A stretch of 64,000 nucleotides of DNA. Origin: an uncultured Desulfosarcina sp. (GTDB lineage Bacteria > Desulfobacterota > Desulfobacteria > Desulfobacterales > Desulfosarcinaceae). The stretch covers positions 868,001-932,000 of the forward strand of contig NZ_OY764190.1 of the NCBI RefSeq assembly GCF_963668215.1, read 5' to 3'. Below the pieces are notes generated by a model. It was not told the origin of the DNA, did no database searches, and worked only from the letters and a program-made list of their open reading frames with translations. Both the position numbers and the translations under genes were made by a program. Below are positions 35,379-45,002 of the stretch, in pieces (position 1 is the first letter of the stretch; each line of letters begins with the position of its first letter).

Positions 35379-37925
35379 TCAGGCCCAGGTCAGCAGTTCC
35401 GGCCGGTAGCGGATCCACGCGTCCGCGTTGGGAGTCACCCGCACGGTGAATCCGTAGCGCCCCGAATCGCTGCACGGCAGCGTGCACCCGTAAAGATAGG
35501 CCCCATCCGAACGGCTTTCCCGCACGTGCATCATCTTCACATGGGGGTCGTCGATTCGGTCCACATGCTTTATTTTGCCATAGTACAGCTCTACGTTCAA
35601 CTCCTCCGGCCGCAACTCGCCGGTCTGGACTACCGTGGAGACATCGAAGGACTGGTTGACCCGAAAGGGCCCGCTGGCGCTGGCAATGGGTGCGGACAGC
35701 CGGATCTGCCCCCATTTTTCCATGTAACGTCGGTGCTGCTCGCTGAGCTTTCGCGCCTCGGCGCCGCCGTCGGTCACCAGCACCTCGAACCCGTGGCTGG
35801 CCGGCAGATAAAAACGCTCTTCGTATTCCGACATCATGCGCAGGCTGCAGAAACCGGCCATGGCCATTTTCATGGAAGCCTTCATCATCTTCAGCCACGC
35901 CGTGGGCATCCCGCCGTTGGGACGGTCGTAGTAAAGGGGAGCGATCTCGTTTTCGATGATGTTGTACAGGGCCTGGCTTTCGACCGAATCCTGGAAGTTA
36001 TGGTCCTGGTACTCCTCGCCGTTGCCGATGCGCCAGCCCAGCTTCGGGCTGTATGCTTCGCACCACCAGCCATCCATGGTGCTGACGTTCAACACACCGT
36101 TCAAGGCCGCCTTCATGCCCGAGGTGCCGCAGGCCTCCATGGGCCGCCGGGGGGTATTGAGCCAGACGTCGGCGCCCTGGACCAGATAGCGGGCGATGTG
36201 CATGTCGTAGTCCTCGAGAAAAACGAGCCGGTGGCGGAGGTTGATACGCCGGCCGAAATCCACCAGGCTGCGGATGATCCCCTTGCCTTCGTTGTCCTTG
36301 GGATGGGCTTTGCCGGCGAAAATGAACTGCACCGGCCGGTCTTTCGAATTGATGATGGCCTCCAGGCGGTCCGGATCCCTGAACAGCAGATGGGCGCGCT
36401 TGTAGGTGGCGAACCGCCGGGCGAAGGCGATGGTAAGGGTATCCTGGTCGAGCACCGAATCCACGGCCTTCATGACGTTCATGGGTGCGTTGCGCCGGCC
36501 GTACTGGCGGTGCATCATTTCCCGGACCATACGGATCAGGCGGGAACGGCTCATCTCGTGGGCCTGCCAGAGTTCCTCGTCGAAGATATCGTCGATGCGC
36601 TTGACATTGTCGGGGATGGTGGAGCCCATGTTCCACCGGGGGCCCAGGTGGCGTTCGTAGAGCAGTTTGATCTCCGGGGCCAGCACCGTGGGAATGTGCA
36701 CGCCATTGGTGACGTGGGTGATGGGCGTCTCGTCGTCGGAGCGGGTGGGCCAGACGTGGGACCACATATGGCGGGCCACCTTCCCGTGCAGTTTGCTCAC
36801 CCCATTGATGTACTGGGCGGTGCGCAGCCCCAGGATAAACATGGAAAAAGGCGACTCCGGCATCGCGCCGTCGGGCTGTCCCAGGGCTACCATCTGGTCG
36901 GCGGTCATGCCGAAATCGCCGGCGAAGGACTCTAAGTAGGGTTTGACCATCGCGGGCGGGAACTCGTCGTGCCCGGCGGCCACCGGCGTGTGGGTGGTGA
37001 ATACCGTGGTGCGCGGCACCACCTCCCGCGCGGTTTCCAGGTCGATGTCATACCGCTGCATGATCTGGCGCAGCCGTTCGATGCCCACGAAGGCGCAGTG
37101 TCCTTCGTTAAGGTGGCACACCGTGGGCTCCATGCCCAGCGTCTCCAGCGCCCGCATGCCGCCGATCCCCAGCAGGACTTCCTGGGCCAGCCGGATGTGC
37201 TGATCGCCGGTGTATAGCCGCGCCGTGATATCGCGGATTTCGGGCGGATTGTCGTGCAGGTTGGTGTCCAGCAGGATCAGGGGAATCCGGCCGACCTGGA
37301 CCTTCCACACCAGGGCGCGGATATCGTGGCCGGCAGCGGTCAGGCGAATCACCATGTCGTTGCCCTGGCTGTCCTTCTCCTTGGTCAGGGGCAGGTGGAA
37401 AAGATCGGTTTCCGGATACTCCTCCTGCTGCCACCCGTCGTTGTCCAGAAACTGGCGAAAGTAGCCCTCGCGGTAGAGCAGGCCCACGCCAACCAGGGGA
37501 ATCTTCATGCCCGAGGCGGCTTTGAGGTGGTCCCCGGCGAGAATGCCCAACCCGCCGGCGAAAAGCGGCAGGGTTTCGTGGATGCCGAATTCCATGGAAA
37601 AGTAGGCCACCAGTTCCCCCTGGTCCCAGGGACTTTCGCCGTCGGTCTGATTGAGCACCCGGTTTTCGAATCGCCGGCGCACATGGTTCAGATGGGCCAG
37701 GTAACTGTCATCCTGGGCCAGTTCTTCGAGGCGCTCCTGGGGAATAAGGGTGGCGAAAATAATGGGGTTTCTCCCCGATGCTTCCCACAAGGGCGGATTG
37801 ACGCGGCGGAACAACTCGATGGCATTCTGGTTCCAGCTCCACCACAAATTGCGCGACAGCGTCTCGAGAAAGGATAGCGGCTCGGGAACATAGGGAAAAA
37901 CCTGGAATGTCTGTATGGACCTCAT
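35379..37925 (-). CDS. glgP: Alpha-glucan (glycogen) phosphorylase, short DUF3417 type
   Basis: An 848-residue GT35 phosphorylase of the class with an N-terminal DUF3417 domain (residues about 10-110, NLWWSWNQNAIELF). It releases glucose-1-phosphate from alpha-1,4-glucan ends. The PLP-binding lysine lies in EACGTSGMKAALNG, and SMEFGIHETLPLFAGGLG and HLNEGHCAFVGIERL are family motifs. The start at 37925 has AAGGAG 7 bases upstream; a longer frame to 37979 is less likely. It lies 43 bases before glgA and 118 bases after the CBM48 gene, within the same strand and probable operon. Confidence 0.94.
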   Translation of the reverse strand: MRSIQTFQVFPYVPEPLSFLETLSRNLWWSWNQNAIELFRRVNPPLWEASGRNPIIFATLIPQERLEELAQDDSYLAHLNHVRRRFENRVLNQTDGESPWDQGELVAYFSMEFGIHETLPLFAGGLGILAGDHLKAASGMKIPLVGVGLLYREGYFRQFLDNDGWQQEEYPETDLFHLPLTKEKDSQGNDMVIRLTAAGHDIRALVWKVQVGRIPLILLDTNLHDNPPEIRDITARLYTGDQHIRLAQEVLLGIGGMRALETLGMEPTVCHLNEGHCAFVGIERLRQIMQRYDIDLETAREVVPRTTVFTTHTPVAAGHDEFPPAMVKPYLESFAGDFGMTADQMVALGQPDGAMPESPFSMFILGLRTAQYINGVSKLHGKVARHMWSHVWPTRSDDETPITHVTNGVHIPTVLAPEIKLLYERHLGPRWNMGSTIPDNVKRIDDIFDEELWQAHEMSRSRLIRMVREMMHRQYGRRNAPMNVMKAVDSVLDQDTLTIAFARRFATYKRAHLLFRDPDRLEAIINSKDRPVQFIFAGKAHPKDNEGKGIIRSLVDFGRRINLRHRLVFLEDYDMHIARYLVQGADVWLNTPRRPMEACGTSGMKAALNGVLNVSTMDGWWCEAYSPKLGWRIGNGEEYQDHNFQDSVESQALYNIIENEIAPLYYDRPNGGMPTAWLKMMKASMKMAMAGFCSLRMMSEYEERFYLPASHGFEVLVTDGGAEARKLSEQHRRYMEKWGQIRLSAPIASASGPFRVNQSFDVSTVVQTGELRPEELNVELYYGKIKHVDRIDDPHVKMMHVRESRSDGAYLYGCTLPCSDSGRYGFTVRVTPNADAWIRYRPELLTWA

Positions 37926-38043
37926 ATTCGAACTCCTTGACGGGCCGCAAAGAACCGTCCAGCGACCAGCGATAGGCACCCCTTCGGCCGGGAATCGGGC
38001 CGGGGCGCCGGTGGTACCGGCTCAATTATCATCCGAAAACGGA

Positions 38044-38352
38044 TTAGACGGCCACGACTGAATTGTCGCAATCTCCAAAATCGCTCTTCACATAGCGGTC
38101 GGCATCCCAGTCGTTCTCCCAGAAAGTCTGGTCGATCAGGTAGCGGAACTGGTAATCCCGCCCCGGCGCCAGCTCGACAACGGCGGTGAATTCACCGCTT
38201 TTCAAACGTTTCATGGGCGTCTTTACCGTGCTCCAGTCGTTGAATTCACCAACGATATGGATCGTCTTGGCCTTCGGGGCCGCCGCTTTGGGAAGCCGGA
38301 AAGTCACTTTACACCGCTCCTTGTTTTTTAGATACTGTTTTTTCAAACTCAC
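38044..38352 (-). CDS. Stand-alone CBM48 (isoamylase early-set) glycogen-binding protein
   Basis: A 102-residue protein consisting of almost nothing but a CBM48 domain: the IHIVGEFNDWSTVKTPM strand-turn and the RDYQFRYLIDQTFWENDWDAD segment carry the tryptophans typical of glycogen binding. The start is GTG at 38352 with a perfect AGGAGG 6 bases upstream. There is no signal peptide. Similar domains occur in branching enzymes and in AMPK beta subunits. Lying upstream of glgP, it may target or regulate glucan enzymes; this is inference. Confidence 0.85.
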   Translation of the reverse strand: MSLKKQYLKNKERCKVTFRLPKAAAPKAKTIHIVGEFNDWSTVKTPMKRLKSGEFTAVVELAPGRDYQFRYLIDQTFWENDWDADRYVKSDFGDCDNSVVAV

Positions 38353-38535
38353 GATACACCTCCTGTTGGCCGTTCGTGGAAAAAGAATCACGGGTACCTA
38401 TATTTAAAGGACACCCGGTCCGACAACGGATCGAAGTGCCATTGGATACCGGAAATGTTTGAATTTGATGAGACGGCCCGGTGCCGTCCACACAACGCTT
38501 CAATTTTGATAAACTCGTAAAAAGTCGCATCTCCG

Positions 38536-38684
38536 ACGGATTCGTAAAAAGGCCGAGATCTCCCGCTAAACACCAGACGGGACAAGAAGGCTTGCGAATC
38601 CTGAGGAGGGAGGCGTACCCAAACGTACTCCGCACTGACGAAGGATGAAGCGTAACGCCGATATCGGCTTTTTTACGAATTCGT
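38536..38684. mobile_element. MITE-like element (family 2), about 150 bp
   Basis: A 24-bp left end (38536-38559, core ATTCGTAAAAAGGCCGA) is mirrored at 38661-38684 with about four mismatches. There is no coding capacity. The right end overlaps the stop codon of the debranching enzyme gene. A fragment of the interior recurs at 15215-15250, and the TCGTAAAA ends resemble those of the elements at 45,888 and 56,530. Confidence 0.68.
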
Positions 38685-41600
38685 CAATTCTGCCGCAGAT
38701 CCTGGATCTTGATCCAAACCCGCAACAGTTCGCTCACGCCCCACGCCTGGGCGTCGCACCCCCTGGCGTGGTGGGGAGCGTCCCCGTCCACGATCTCCGG
38801 CATATGTCCCACGCAGCCGTCGTCGATCAGACGGCTGCTGCTGCCCAGCCAGGCCAGCGCCGTGTCGTAGGCGTCGGCGCCGAAGCAGTCGGCCCAGGCC
38901 TCGCAGAAGCTGGGAAACACCCAGGTCCAGGCCGTGCCGTTGTGGTAGGCCGGCTTGCGGCGGGTGTCCTCGTCCCCGCCGTATTCTCCCACATAGGGTC
39001 TGTCCGGGTTGTTGACCAGCGTCCCGTTGTGGACGATGGGCAGTTCCGGGTGCACGGGGCGGTCGGCCAGGCTGCGAATGGCCCCGGGAACGATCAGCTC
39101 CTGGCAGGCCGTCAGCACCCGTTCGGCCACGGCCCTGTCCTGGATCGCCCCCAAAGTCAGGGCGAAAAGCTGGTTGGGCCGCAGCGCGTCGTCCGCCGTG
39201 GCATCCGCGGCCGGTGTGCCGGGAACGGCGTGCAGGCAGTCGGCCAGGTAGCCCAGGTCTTCACGAAAAAACAAGTCGGCAATGGATTGTCTTACCCGGT
39301 CGGCCAGCTCTTTCCAGGACTTGCGCGCCCGGACCGCATCCACCCGGCCCAGGTAGTCCAGCGCCGCCTGCCACAGGGCCTGGATCTCGATGGGGTACCC
39401 CTGCCGCGGGGTGCCGGCCGGATGGTTGGTATCCATCCAGGTGAAATGGGCCGGGCTGAAAAGCAGGCCGCTGGCCGCGTCCATGACGATGCCGTTGGGG
39501 GCGCCGGCCATGATCGACCGGGCGATGTCCAGAAGTACCTGTTTCAACGAGCGGCCGCCGCAGTCGGTGGCCAGCACCTTATCCTGCCCCATGGCGGCCC
39601 CCAGTTCGTCGCAGACCCGGAAGAGCCAAAGGGGCGCGTCGGAGGTATCGCGGTTGCCGGTGTCCGTGCCGCGGATCATGTTGGGGATCGTGCCGCGATC
39701 CTCGAAAGCGGCGAACTGCTGGATGATGGTCAAAGCTTCCTGGTGCCGCCCGGCGGCGACGATGCCCCGCACCACGATCAGGGTGTCCCGCCCCCAGTCG
39801 AGAAACCAGGGGTATCCGGCGATGACCGTCTTGAACTGATCGCGCTTCACGATGTACTGGTCCAGGGCTTTTTCGAGGGCCGGCACCGGCGCCTGTTTGG
39901 GTGGCGTGGTTTCAAAGAACCGGATCACCCGCTGCCGCAGTTCGTCGGCCGTCTCCGGGTCGGGGGCCGCCTCCCCGGACACCCGGGCGACCAGCACTTC
40001 GCTCTGGCCGCCGATCAGCGGGCCGGAAAAATAGCCCGGACTGAACAGGTCCGTATCCGGGTCCTGCCCCCGCTGGGCCTCCTGCGGATGGTGGACCATG
40101 TACTGCCATTCGGGCTCGGGGAAAAAGCCGATGCTCTCGGCGGCCAGATCCAGTGCGTATCCCTCGCAGGGATGGAACGCAAACCCGTTTTCCCGGGGGG
40201 TGACGGACCGGGGGAAATGCTCCTCCGGCCCGGCATAGGCCTTGGTGGTTTCATGAAAGCCGCGGTCTTCCACGTCCGGACGCAGGATCAGGGTCACCGG
40301 CGTGTCGTCGGCCAGCCGGTCTTTGGCGCCGCCGGCCGGATGCCGGTAAAAGACCATGGCCACAGCGTTTTTTCCCGGAATCGTGCGCAGGCCCACGTGC
40401 AATACCACATGCTGCCCCTGGCCGCAGGGAATGTGGTAGGACCAGCAGCCCGGCCCGTCGTAGTCGAACCCGAAGGCATCCAGGCAGTCCCGTCCGATCT
40501 CCTGGGAGAACCCCTGGAACACCACCCATCCCCGCAGGCGGGTCAGCAGGATGCGGCGGTCTTCGGGCACGTCGGGGCTCAGGTTGGCCGCCAGAAGGGC
40601 GTCATAGCGGCTGGGCAGCCGGTTCCAGTGGGCATGGGCCCGGGTCATGCCGCCGCGGCCGTTGGTGCCCAGCATGTGGATGGCGGCCAGGTTCCTGCGC
40701 GGCCGGGAGAAGATCTTTCTGACCCGTACCCGGTCGGCATCGGTCAGGTAGAGCAGCGGTGCTTCGTGGTGGGTGCAGCCGCCCGGATCGAAAAGGGAAA
40801 GCTTGAGGCTGCGCGCCTTGTGGCGCCCGCCGACCGGCAGGGGGGCGAAAAGAGCAAAACTGCCGCCGCCATCGTCGGTCAGGCTCTCCTCCACGGCCAT
40901 GGCCGTCCGCCGTTCGACAATCGTGGCGCGAAAAGGGGTTTGGGCGCGGACCAGCAGAAAGTGCCCCGGGGGCACCATCACCTCCCGCCGTTCATCCACG
41001 GGAAACTGCCAGGTCACGACCTGCGGCGCATCGCCCGACGGGTTAACGGTCCGGCAGAAATCCATGGGCGAGGATCGCAGCCGGGCGGTGGCCGCATCCG
41101 GGTCCCAGCCGTCCAGGTCCCCGACGCCGCGGTAATAGCGCCACACCTGCAGGGCCTTGGCCCGCATGCGCTGCTTCAGGACCCGTTCCGGCGACCGCGG
41201 AAATCCATTTTCGATGCCGGCGAGTTGTGCCAAATCGTCCGGATGGTCACTCAAACAGACCACCTGGCCCGGTGCCAGGTCCAGGTGCAGGGTTTCGCCG
41301 GACCGCTCGACGGCCACCGTATTTCCGCCAAGCAGATCGATCAATTCCTGCCCACCGGATAAAGGCATGCGGTCGTCCGGCCAGGCCGCCCGGCAGCCGG
41401 TATTGGCATCCAGGTTGACCACAACCAGCAGGTTCCGGCCGCTCTCGCAGCGGCGGGCGGCGACGATGCAGTTGCCCGGCCCGGTCTGGATCATCTTCAC
41501 CGCCACCGGATGGGCAAAGGCCGGATGGGCGCCCAGGATGGCGTTGAGCCGGCGGATATGATCCACGATATTCTCCGCCGCGCCCCAGTTGAGGGACGGC

Positions 41601-42988
41601 GCACCATGCACATCGATTTTTTCCGTGGCCAGCCACTCCACGCCGTTGGCGAAAGCAAAGCCGCCCTGGTGGGAAAGCAGGGCGCAAAGGGCGGTGCGCA
41701 TACGGGCGTAAACGGTCGAGGTGGCGGCCAGGCGCAGGTTGTCATGGGTTTCGGCAAAATGGATCACGCTGCCGTCGCTGTCGGCGATCTCCATGGCGCC
41801 GGGCAGGTAGTGCTCGATCTGGCCCCGGTCGTAGTTCTGGAACAGTTCGCTGTAAGCCCAGTTGAAATCGGCCCAGTTGAGCAGTTCGCGGGTGACGGAG
41901 ATCTTGCCGCCCAGTCCCTCCAGCAGGAAGATCGCGTTGGGGTACTGGTCGCGGACCCGGGCGATGATATACCGCCATGCCGGGGTGGGGACCATGTACC
42001 CGGCATCGCAGCGGAATCCGTCCACCCCCCGCCGGCACCAGGTGAGAAAAACCTCGGCCATGTACTGCCACAGGTCCCGGTGGCGGAAGTCCAGCCGGGT
42101 CAGATCGGCCCAGACCACCCCCCAGGCGCCGGGGGTTTCGATCTGCCCGTTCGGCTCCCGGGAAAGCCACTGGGGATGGGTTTCGTGGAGACCGGCCGCC
42201 CAGCCGGTGTGGTTGATGGCGATGTCGATGAAAATCCTTGCGCCGCGGGCGTGGATGGCGTCCACCAGTTCGATGAACTGCTCCAACGGCGTGGCCTTGG
42301 GATCGAATTCGGCCAGGGCCGGGTCTACGGCGGTGAAGCTGAGCGCAGCGTAGGGGCTGCCGAACCGCCCCATGCGGGCGTAGGTGGTCGGGGTGGGGTG
42401 AATGGGCAGCAATTGGATGGCGCGGCAGCCCAAATGGCCGATGATGAAGTCCAGTTCGCCAATCAGGTCCCGGAAGGTTCCCGAAGGTGGAATCACCGTG
42501 TATCCGGCCTCGTCCAGCGGCTTTGCGGCCGCGTCGATGTCCCCCATGCCCCCGTTCTTGTTGGGCCCGAACTGGCGCACGAAAGCATTGTAAAGAATAT
42601 TGGCGCAGACGGTGTCTGCCGGCGCCACGTTGACGGCGGTGTTGGTTCCCGGCGGCCACAGCGGGTCGGCCCCTTCCGCACGCAAAAAATAGGCTTTGGC
42701 CTCGAAGTGCCCAACTTCGGTCAGGGCCACGGTCAGCGCATAGCGGCCCTTGCCGGACGGCTTCATGGGGATGTCGTACCAGCAGCGGCCCAGGGGATTT
42801 TCCTCGCGGTCCACTTCGCGCAGGATCTCGCGCCGCACGCTGCGACCATAGCCCAGGCTCGTGCGCAGCCAGGCCTGACCGCTCCACGATTCGGGCACTT
42901 GCAGGTGAAAGGTCAGTGTATCGCCCGCGAAATGAAGCTGGTGCGTGCCGGGTGCGGGAACCTGGACGATGGCATCGGATTGGACCAT
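38684..42988 (-). CDS. Giant GH13-GH133 bifunctional glycogen debranching enzyme (AGL-like)
   Basis: A 1434-residue protein. After an N-terminal beta domain, residues about 120-560 form a GH13 barrel with nucleophile Asp328 (GVDGFRCDAGYM), acid/base Glu357 (FLLEGLGG) and Asp416 (FAETHDN). Residues about 1020-1434 form an amylo-alpha-1,6-glucosidase (GH133) domain with DWGRDTLI from 1064, DTSDAPLWLF, and the C-terminal GHMPEIVDGDAP and ARGCDAQAWGVSELLR motifs. The order GH13 then GH133 matches the eukaryotic debranching enzyme AGL/Gdb1, which has 4-alpha-glucanotransferase and alpha-1,6-glucosidase activities. It is first in the glycogen cluster. A promoter lies about 240 bases upstream. No signal peptide is seen. 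Both activities in one chain are inference. Confidence 0.88.
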   Translation of the reverse strand: MVQSDAIVQVPAPGTHQLHFAGDTLTFHLQVPESWSGQAWLRTSLGYGRSVRREILREVDREENPLGRCWYDIPMKPSGKGRYALTVALTEVGHFEAKAYFLRAEGADPLWPPGTNTAVNVAPADTVCANILYNAFVRQFGPNKNGGMGDIDAAAKPLDEAGYTVIPPSGTFRDLIGELDFIIGHLGCRAIQLLPIHPTPTTYARMGRFGSPYAALSFTAVDPALAEFDPKATPLEQFIELVDAIHARGARIFIDIAINHTGWAAGLHETHPQWLSREPNGQIETPGAWGVVWADLTRLDFRHRDLWQYMAEVFLTWCRRGVDGFRCDAGYMVPTPAWRYIIARVRDQYPNAIFLLEGLGGKISVTRELLNWADFNWAYSELFQNYDRGQIEHYLPGAMEIADSDGSVIHFAETHDNLRLAATSTVYARMRTALCALLSHQGGFAFANGVEWLATEKIDVHGAPSLNWGAAENIVDHIRRLNAILGAHPAFAHPVAVKMIQTGPGNCIVAARRCESGRNLLVVVNLDANTGCRAAWPDDRMPLSGGQELIDLLGGNTVAVERSGETLHLDLAPGQVVCLSDHPDDLAQLAGIENGFPRSPERVLKQRMRAKALQVWRYYRGVGDLDGWDPDAATARLRSSPMDFCRTVNPSGDAPQVVTWQFPVDERREVMVPPGHFLLVRAQTPFRATIVERRTAMAVEESLTDDGGGSFALFAPLPVGGRHKARSLKLSLFDPGGCTHHEAPLLYLTDADRVRVRKIFSRPRRNLAAIHMLGTNGRGGMTRAHAHWNRLPSRYDALLAANLSPDVPEDRRILLTRLRGWVVFQGFSQEIGRDCLDAFGFDYDGPGCWSYHIPCGQGQHVVLHVGLRTIPGKNAVAMVFYRHPAGGAKDRLADDTPVTLILRPDVEDRGFHETTKAYAGPEEHFPRSVTPRENGFAFHPCEGYALDLAAESIGFFPEPEWQYMVHHPQEAQRGQDPDTDLFSPGYFSGPLIGGQSEVLVARVSGEAAPDPETADELRQRVIRFFETTPPKQAPVPALEKALDQYIVKRDQFKTVIAGYPWFLDWGRDTLIVVRGIVAAGRHQEALTIIQQFAAFEDRGTIPNMIRGTDTGNRDTSDAPLWLFRVCDELGAAMGQDKVLATDCGGRSLKQVLLDIARSIMAGAPNGIVMDAASGLLFSPAHFTWMDTNHPAGTPRQGYPIEIQALWQAALDYLGRVDAVRARKSWKELADRVRQSIADLFFREDLGYLADCLHAVPGTPAADATADDALRPNQLFALTLGAIQDRAVAERVLTACQELIVPGAIRSLADRPVHPELPIVHNGTLVNNPDRPYVGEYGGDEDTRRKPAYHNGTAWTWVFPSFCEAWADCFGADAYDTALAWLGSSSRLIDDGCVGHMPEIVDGDAPHHARGCDAQAWGVSELLRVWIKIQDLRQN

Positions 42989-43384
42989 GAACCAAATTTC
43001 TCCTTCAGCGGTGGTTTAACCGACAGTGTATTGCACGAATCGGGCATCGGGATCGCGGGCAGCATGGCCGAACGCCGGCATCCCCTTCTACCGGGTGAAA
43101 ACCGCCTCCAGCCGGAATCAACGGGCGAATCGATAATCCAGAACAGAAGGGACGGCGCAGGGTCCATCGGCCCCCTGGACGTTAAACGGTTCCGATGGAT
43201 GAACAGCAGCAGTCACAATGGTATAGGATACGGTCAATCCTTTTCTCTTGTCAACACGGAGATCGTTGGCTGTGGGCGCACCCACCTTGCTGCGTCAGAC
43301 GCTTCCGGCCCGGTCACGATTGTGCCGATCATAAAAGGTACTTGCATACGCCGCGCCTGTATCGGAGAAATCGGTTTCCGTACT
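42989..43384. other. Intergenic stretch of about 400 bases with promoter, no gene seen
   Basis: It lies between the MFS gene stop and the debranching enzyme start, both on the minus strand. It contains the promoter at 43225-43254 and otherwise no ORF with a ribosome-binding site. The predicted leader of the debranching gene is about 230 nt, long enough for regulation, but no known riboswitch was recognised. Confidence 0.5.
43225..43254 (-). promoter_or_regulatory. Strong sigma-70-like promoter of the glycogen cluster
   Basis: On the minus strand a consensus TTGACA (43249-43254) is followed after 18 bases by TATCCT (43225-43230). It reads toward the debranching enzyme gene. Confidence 0.62.
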
Positions 43385-44752
43385 TCAGGCGCGCCTGGCG
43401 CGCAAAAGCAGCATCCCGACGATCAGAACGACCAGGCCTGCGGCCAGGGAAACCGGGAACCAGAAAAAGGTCTCTTTGAAGACGAGGTTCTCCACGGTCC
43501 GGGCATCGACGGCGCCGCCAATGCCCGCCTTTTTCGCCTCCAGCAGCCCCGCGTAAACGACGCCGATCAGACCGTAGGAAAGATTGTAGGCCAGACCCTT
43601 GAAACTGAGGACCGTGGCCCGGCGCGAAGAGGGGGCCTCCCGGTTGACGAAGTAGCTGAGAAAAAAGCCGACCATGTACAGCGCCGAAAAGGCGACCAGG
43701 GCGGGCACCAGCCCGACGGTCGGCCAGAAAAAGGCCATCCCCGTAAGCCCGGACAGCGCCACGAGGCTCGTTGCCCCGAGGCAGACGGCCGGCGAGTGGT
43801 TTTCCGCAATGCGGCGGGCCAGGCGCGGAATGAACAGTCCGGCCACCGCCATCACCGAACCCAGGATGCCGAACAGCGATTCGGGCAGCTGCACCATGCG
43901 GTAGTACTGGCTGGCCAGGGTGATCGCCATGCGCAAAACGCCGTCGAAAAGCATGCCGAAAAGGATCACCGCCAGGACAAAGGGCGTTTTCAAAATCCAG
44001 CCGCCGGTGGAAAAAGTCAGTTTCAGGGCATCCAGGGTCGACCCGCCGAGTCCTTTTTCAGCGGCGTCCTCCTGCCCGGAATCGGGGTGGATCTCGTCCA
44101 GCCGCCAGGTGGCGGCCAGCGTGACCAGAGAGAAAAGAAAGGTGAGATAAAGCGGCAGCCGCAGGGTCTGGTCCTGGGTAAAGCGGACCCCGGAGCCCAA
44201 CCAAGCCATGACCCGGGTCATCAGTTCCGGGTCGTAGACCGCCGCCCCCGCCGACATGGTGAGAATGAACATCACCGACTGCAGGCGCATCTGCACCTCC
44301 AGCACCCGGCCCCACTGGTCCGCCATCCCCTCGGCCTGGAGGGCATCGTAGGCGATGGCCTCGTCGGCCCCGCTGGCGGCGGCTTCGGCCAGGCCGCTGA
44401 GCACCCGGTTGACACAGAAGAATCCGAACAGCAGCGGAATGCTGCCCCTGGGGGCCAGGCAGAGAATCGCCATCTCCACCAGCATGGACATCGCCGCGAA
44501 TACCAGCAGCCGGCGCCGGCCAACGATGTCGGCCAGGGCTCCGGAAGGCACTTCGGCCATCACGATGGTGGCGGCCCACACCGCGTTGAGAATCGAAAAC
44601 TGGGCCACGCTGAGCCCGAAATCCAGAAACAAAACGGTAAAAATGGGATAATAAAACCGGCAATTGAAAAATACCCGAAAGGCGATGAACATGCGCACGT
44701 TGTTCACCGCAAAGGGGCTTTTGGCGGCCGTCTGGCGACTACTTGTTGGCAT
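43385..44752 (-). CDS. MFS transporter
   Basis: A 455-residue protein (start 44752; a GTG at 44761 is possible) with about 12 helices. Loop motif 2-3 reads VPSGALADIVGRRRLLV, a standard MFS signature. There is an acidic, serine-rich cytoplasmic loop in the middle (IHPDSGQEDAAEKGLGG). No substrate can be named. It is upstream of the glycogen cluster but has a separate promoter region, so a link to glucan metabolism is not shown. Confidence 0.85.
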   Translation of the reverse strand: MPTSSRQTAAKSPFAVNNVRMFIAFRVFFNCRFYYPIFTVLFLDFGLSVAQFSILNAVWAATIVMAEVPSGALADIVGRRRLLVFAAMSMLVEMAILCLAPRGSIPLLFGFFCVNRVLSGLAEAAASGADEAIAYDALQAEGMADQWGRVLEVQMRLQSVMFILTMSAGAAVYDPELMTRVMAWLGSGVRFTQDQTLRLPLYLTFLFSLVTLAATWRLDEIHPDSGQEDAAEKGLGGSTLDALKLTFSTGGWILKTPFVLAVILFGMLFDGVLRMAITLASQYYRMVQLPESLFGILGSVMAVAGLFIPRLARRIAENHSPAVCLGATSLVALSGLTGMAFFWPTVGLVPALVAFSALYMVGFFLSYFVNREAPSSRRATVLSFKGLAYNLSYGLIGVVYAGLLEAKKAGIGGAVDARTVENLVFKETFFWFPVSLAAGLVVLIVGMLLLRARRA

Positions 44753-45002
44753 CTTCCGCACCGCTATCTAATGTTTTCAGAGGGATTGACAGATGGCAAA
44801 TAACATAAGACCGAATCGTCATTGGTAAAGGGCGGCATTCACCTGACCGTTCACCGATAAAAATAACGATGCGGCTATCCGCGATATCGGGTCTTGATAT
44901 TGACCGGCTGAATTGACAAACCAGTAGCGCAACTATACCTTCAGTCAATCCAATGACTGCCACTAAGTTCTCCTGCCATCCGTTTGTGAGGGTTGCTGAA
45001 CC

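Noticed and set aside
38645..44803. Long plus-strand frames (about 900 and 1100 codons) across the debranching enzyme and MFS genes
   Set aside because: These are antisense shadows of the 1434-residue enzyme and the MFS gene, with no domain content.
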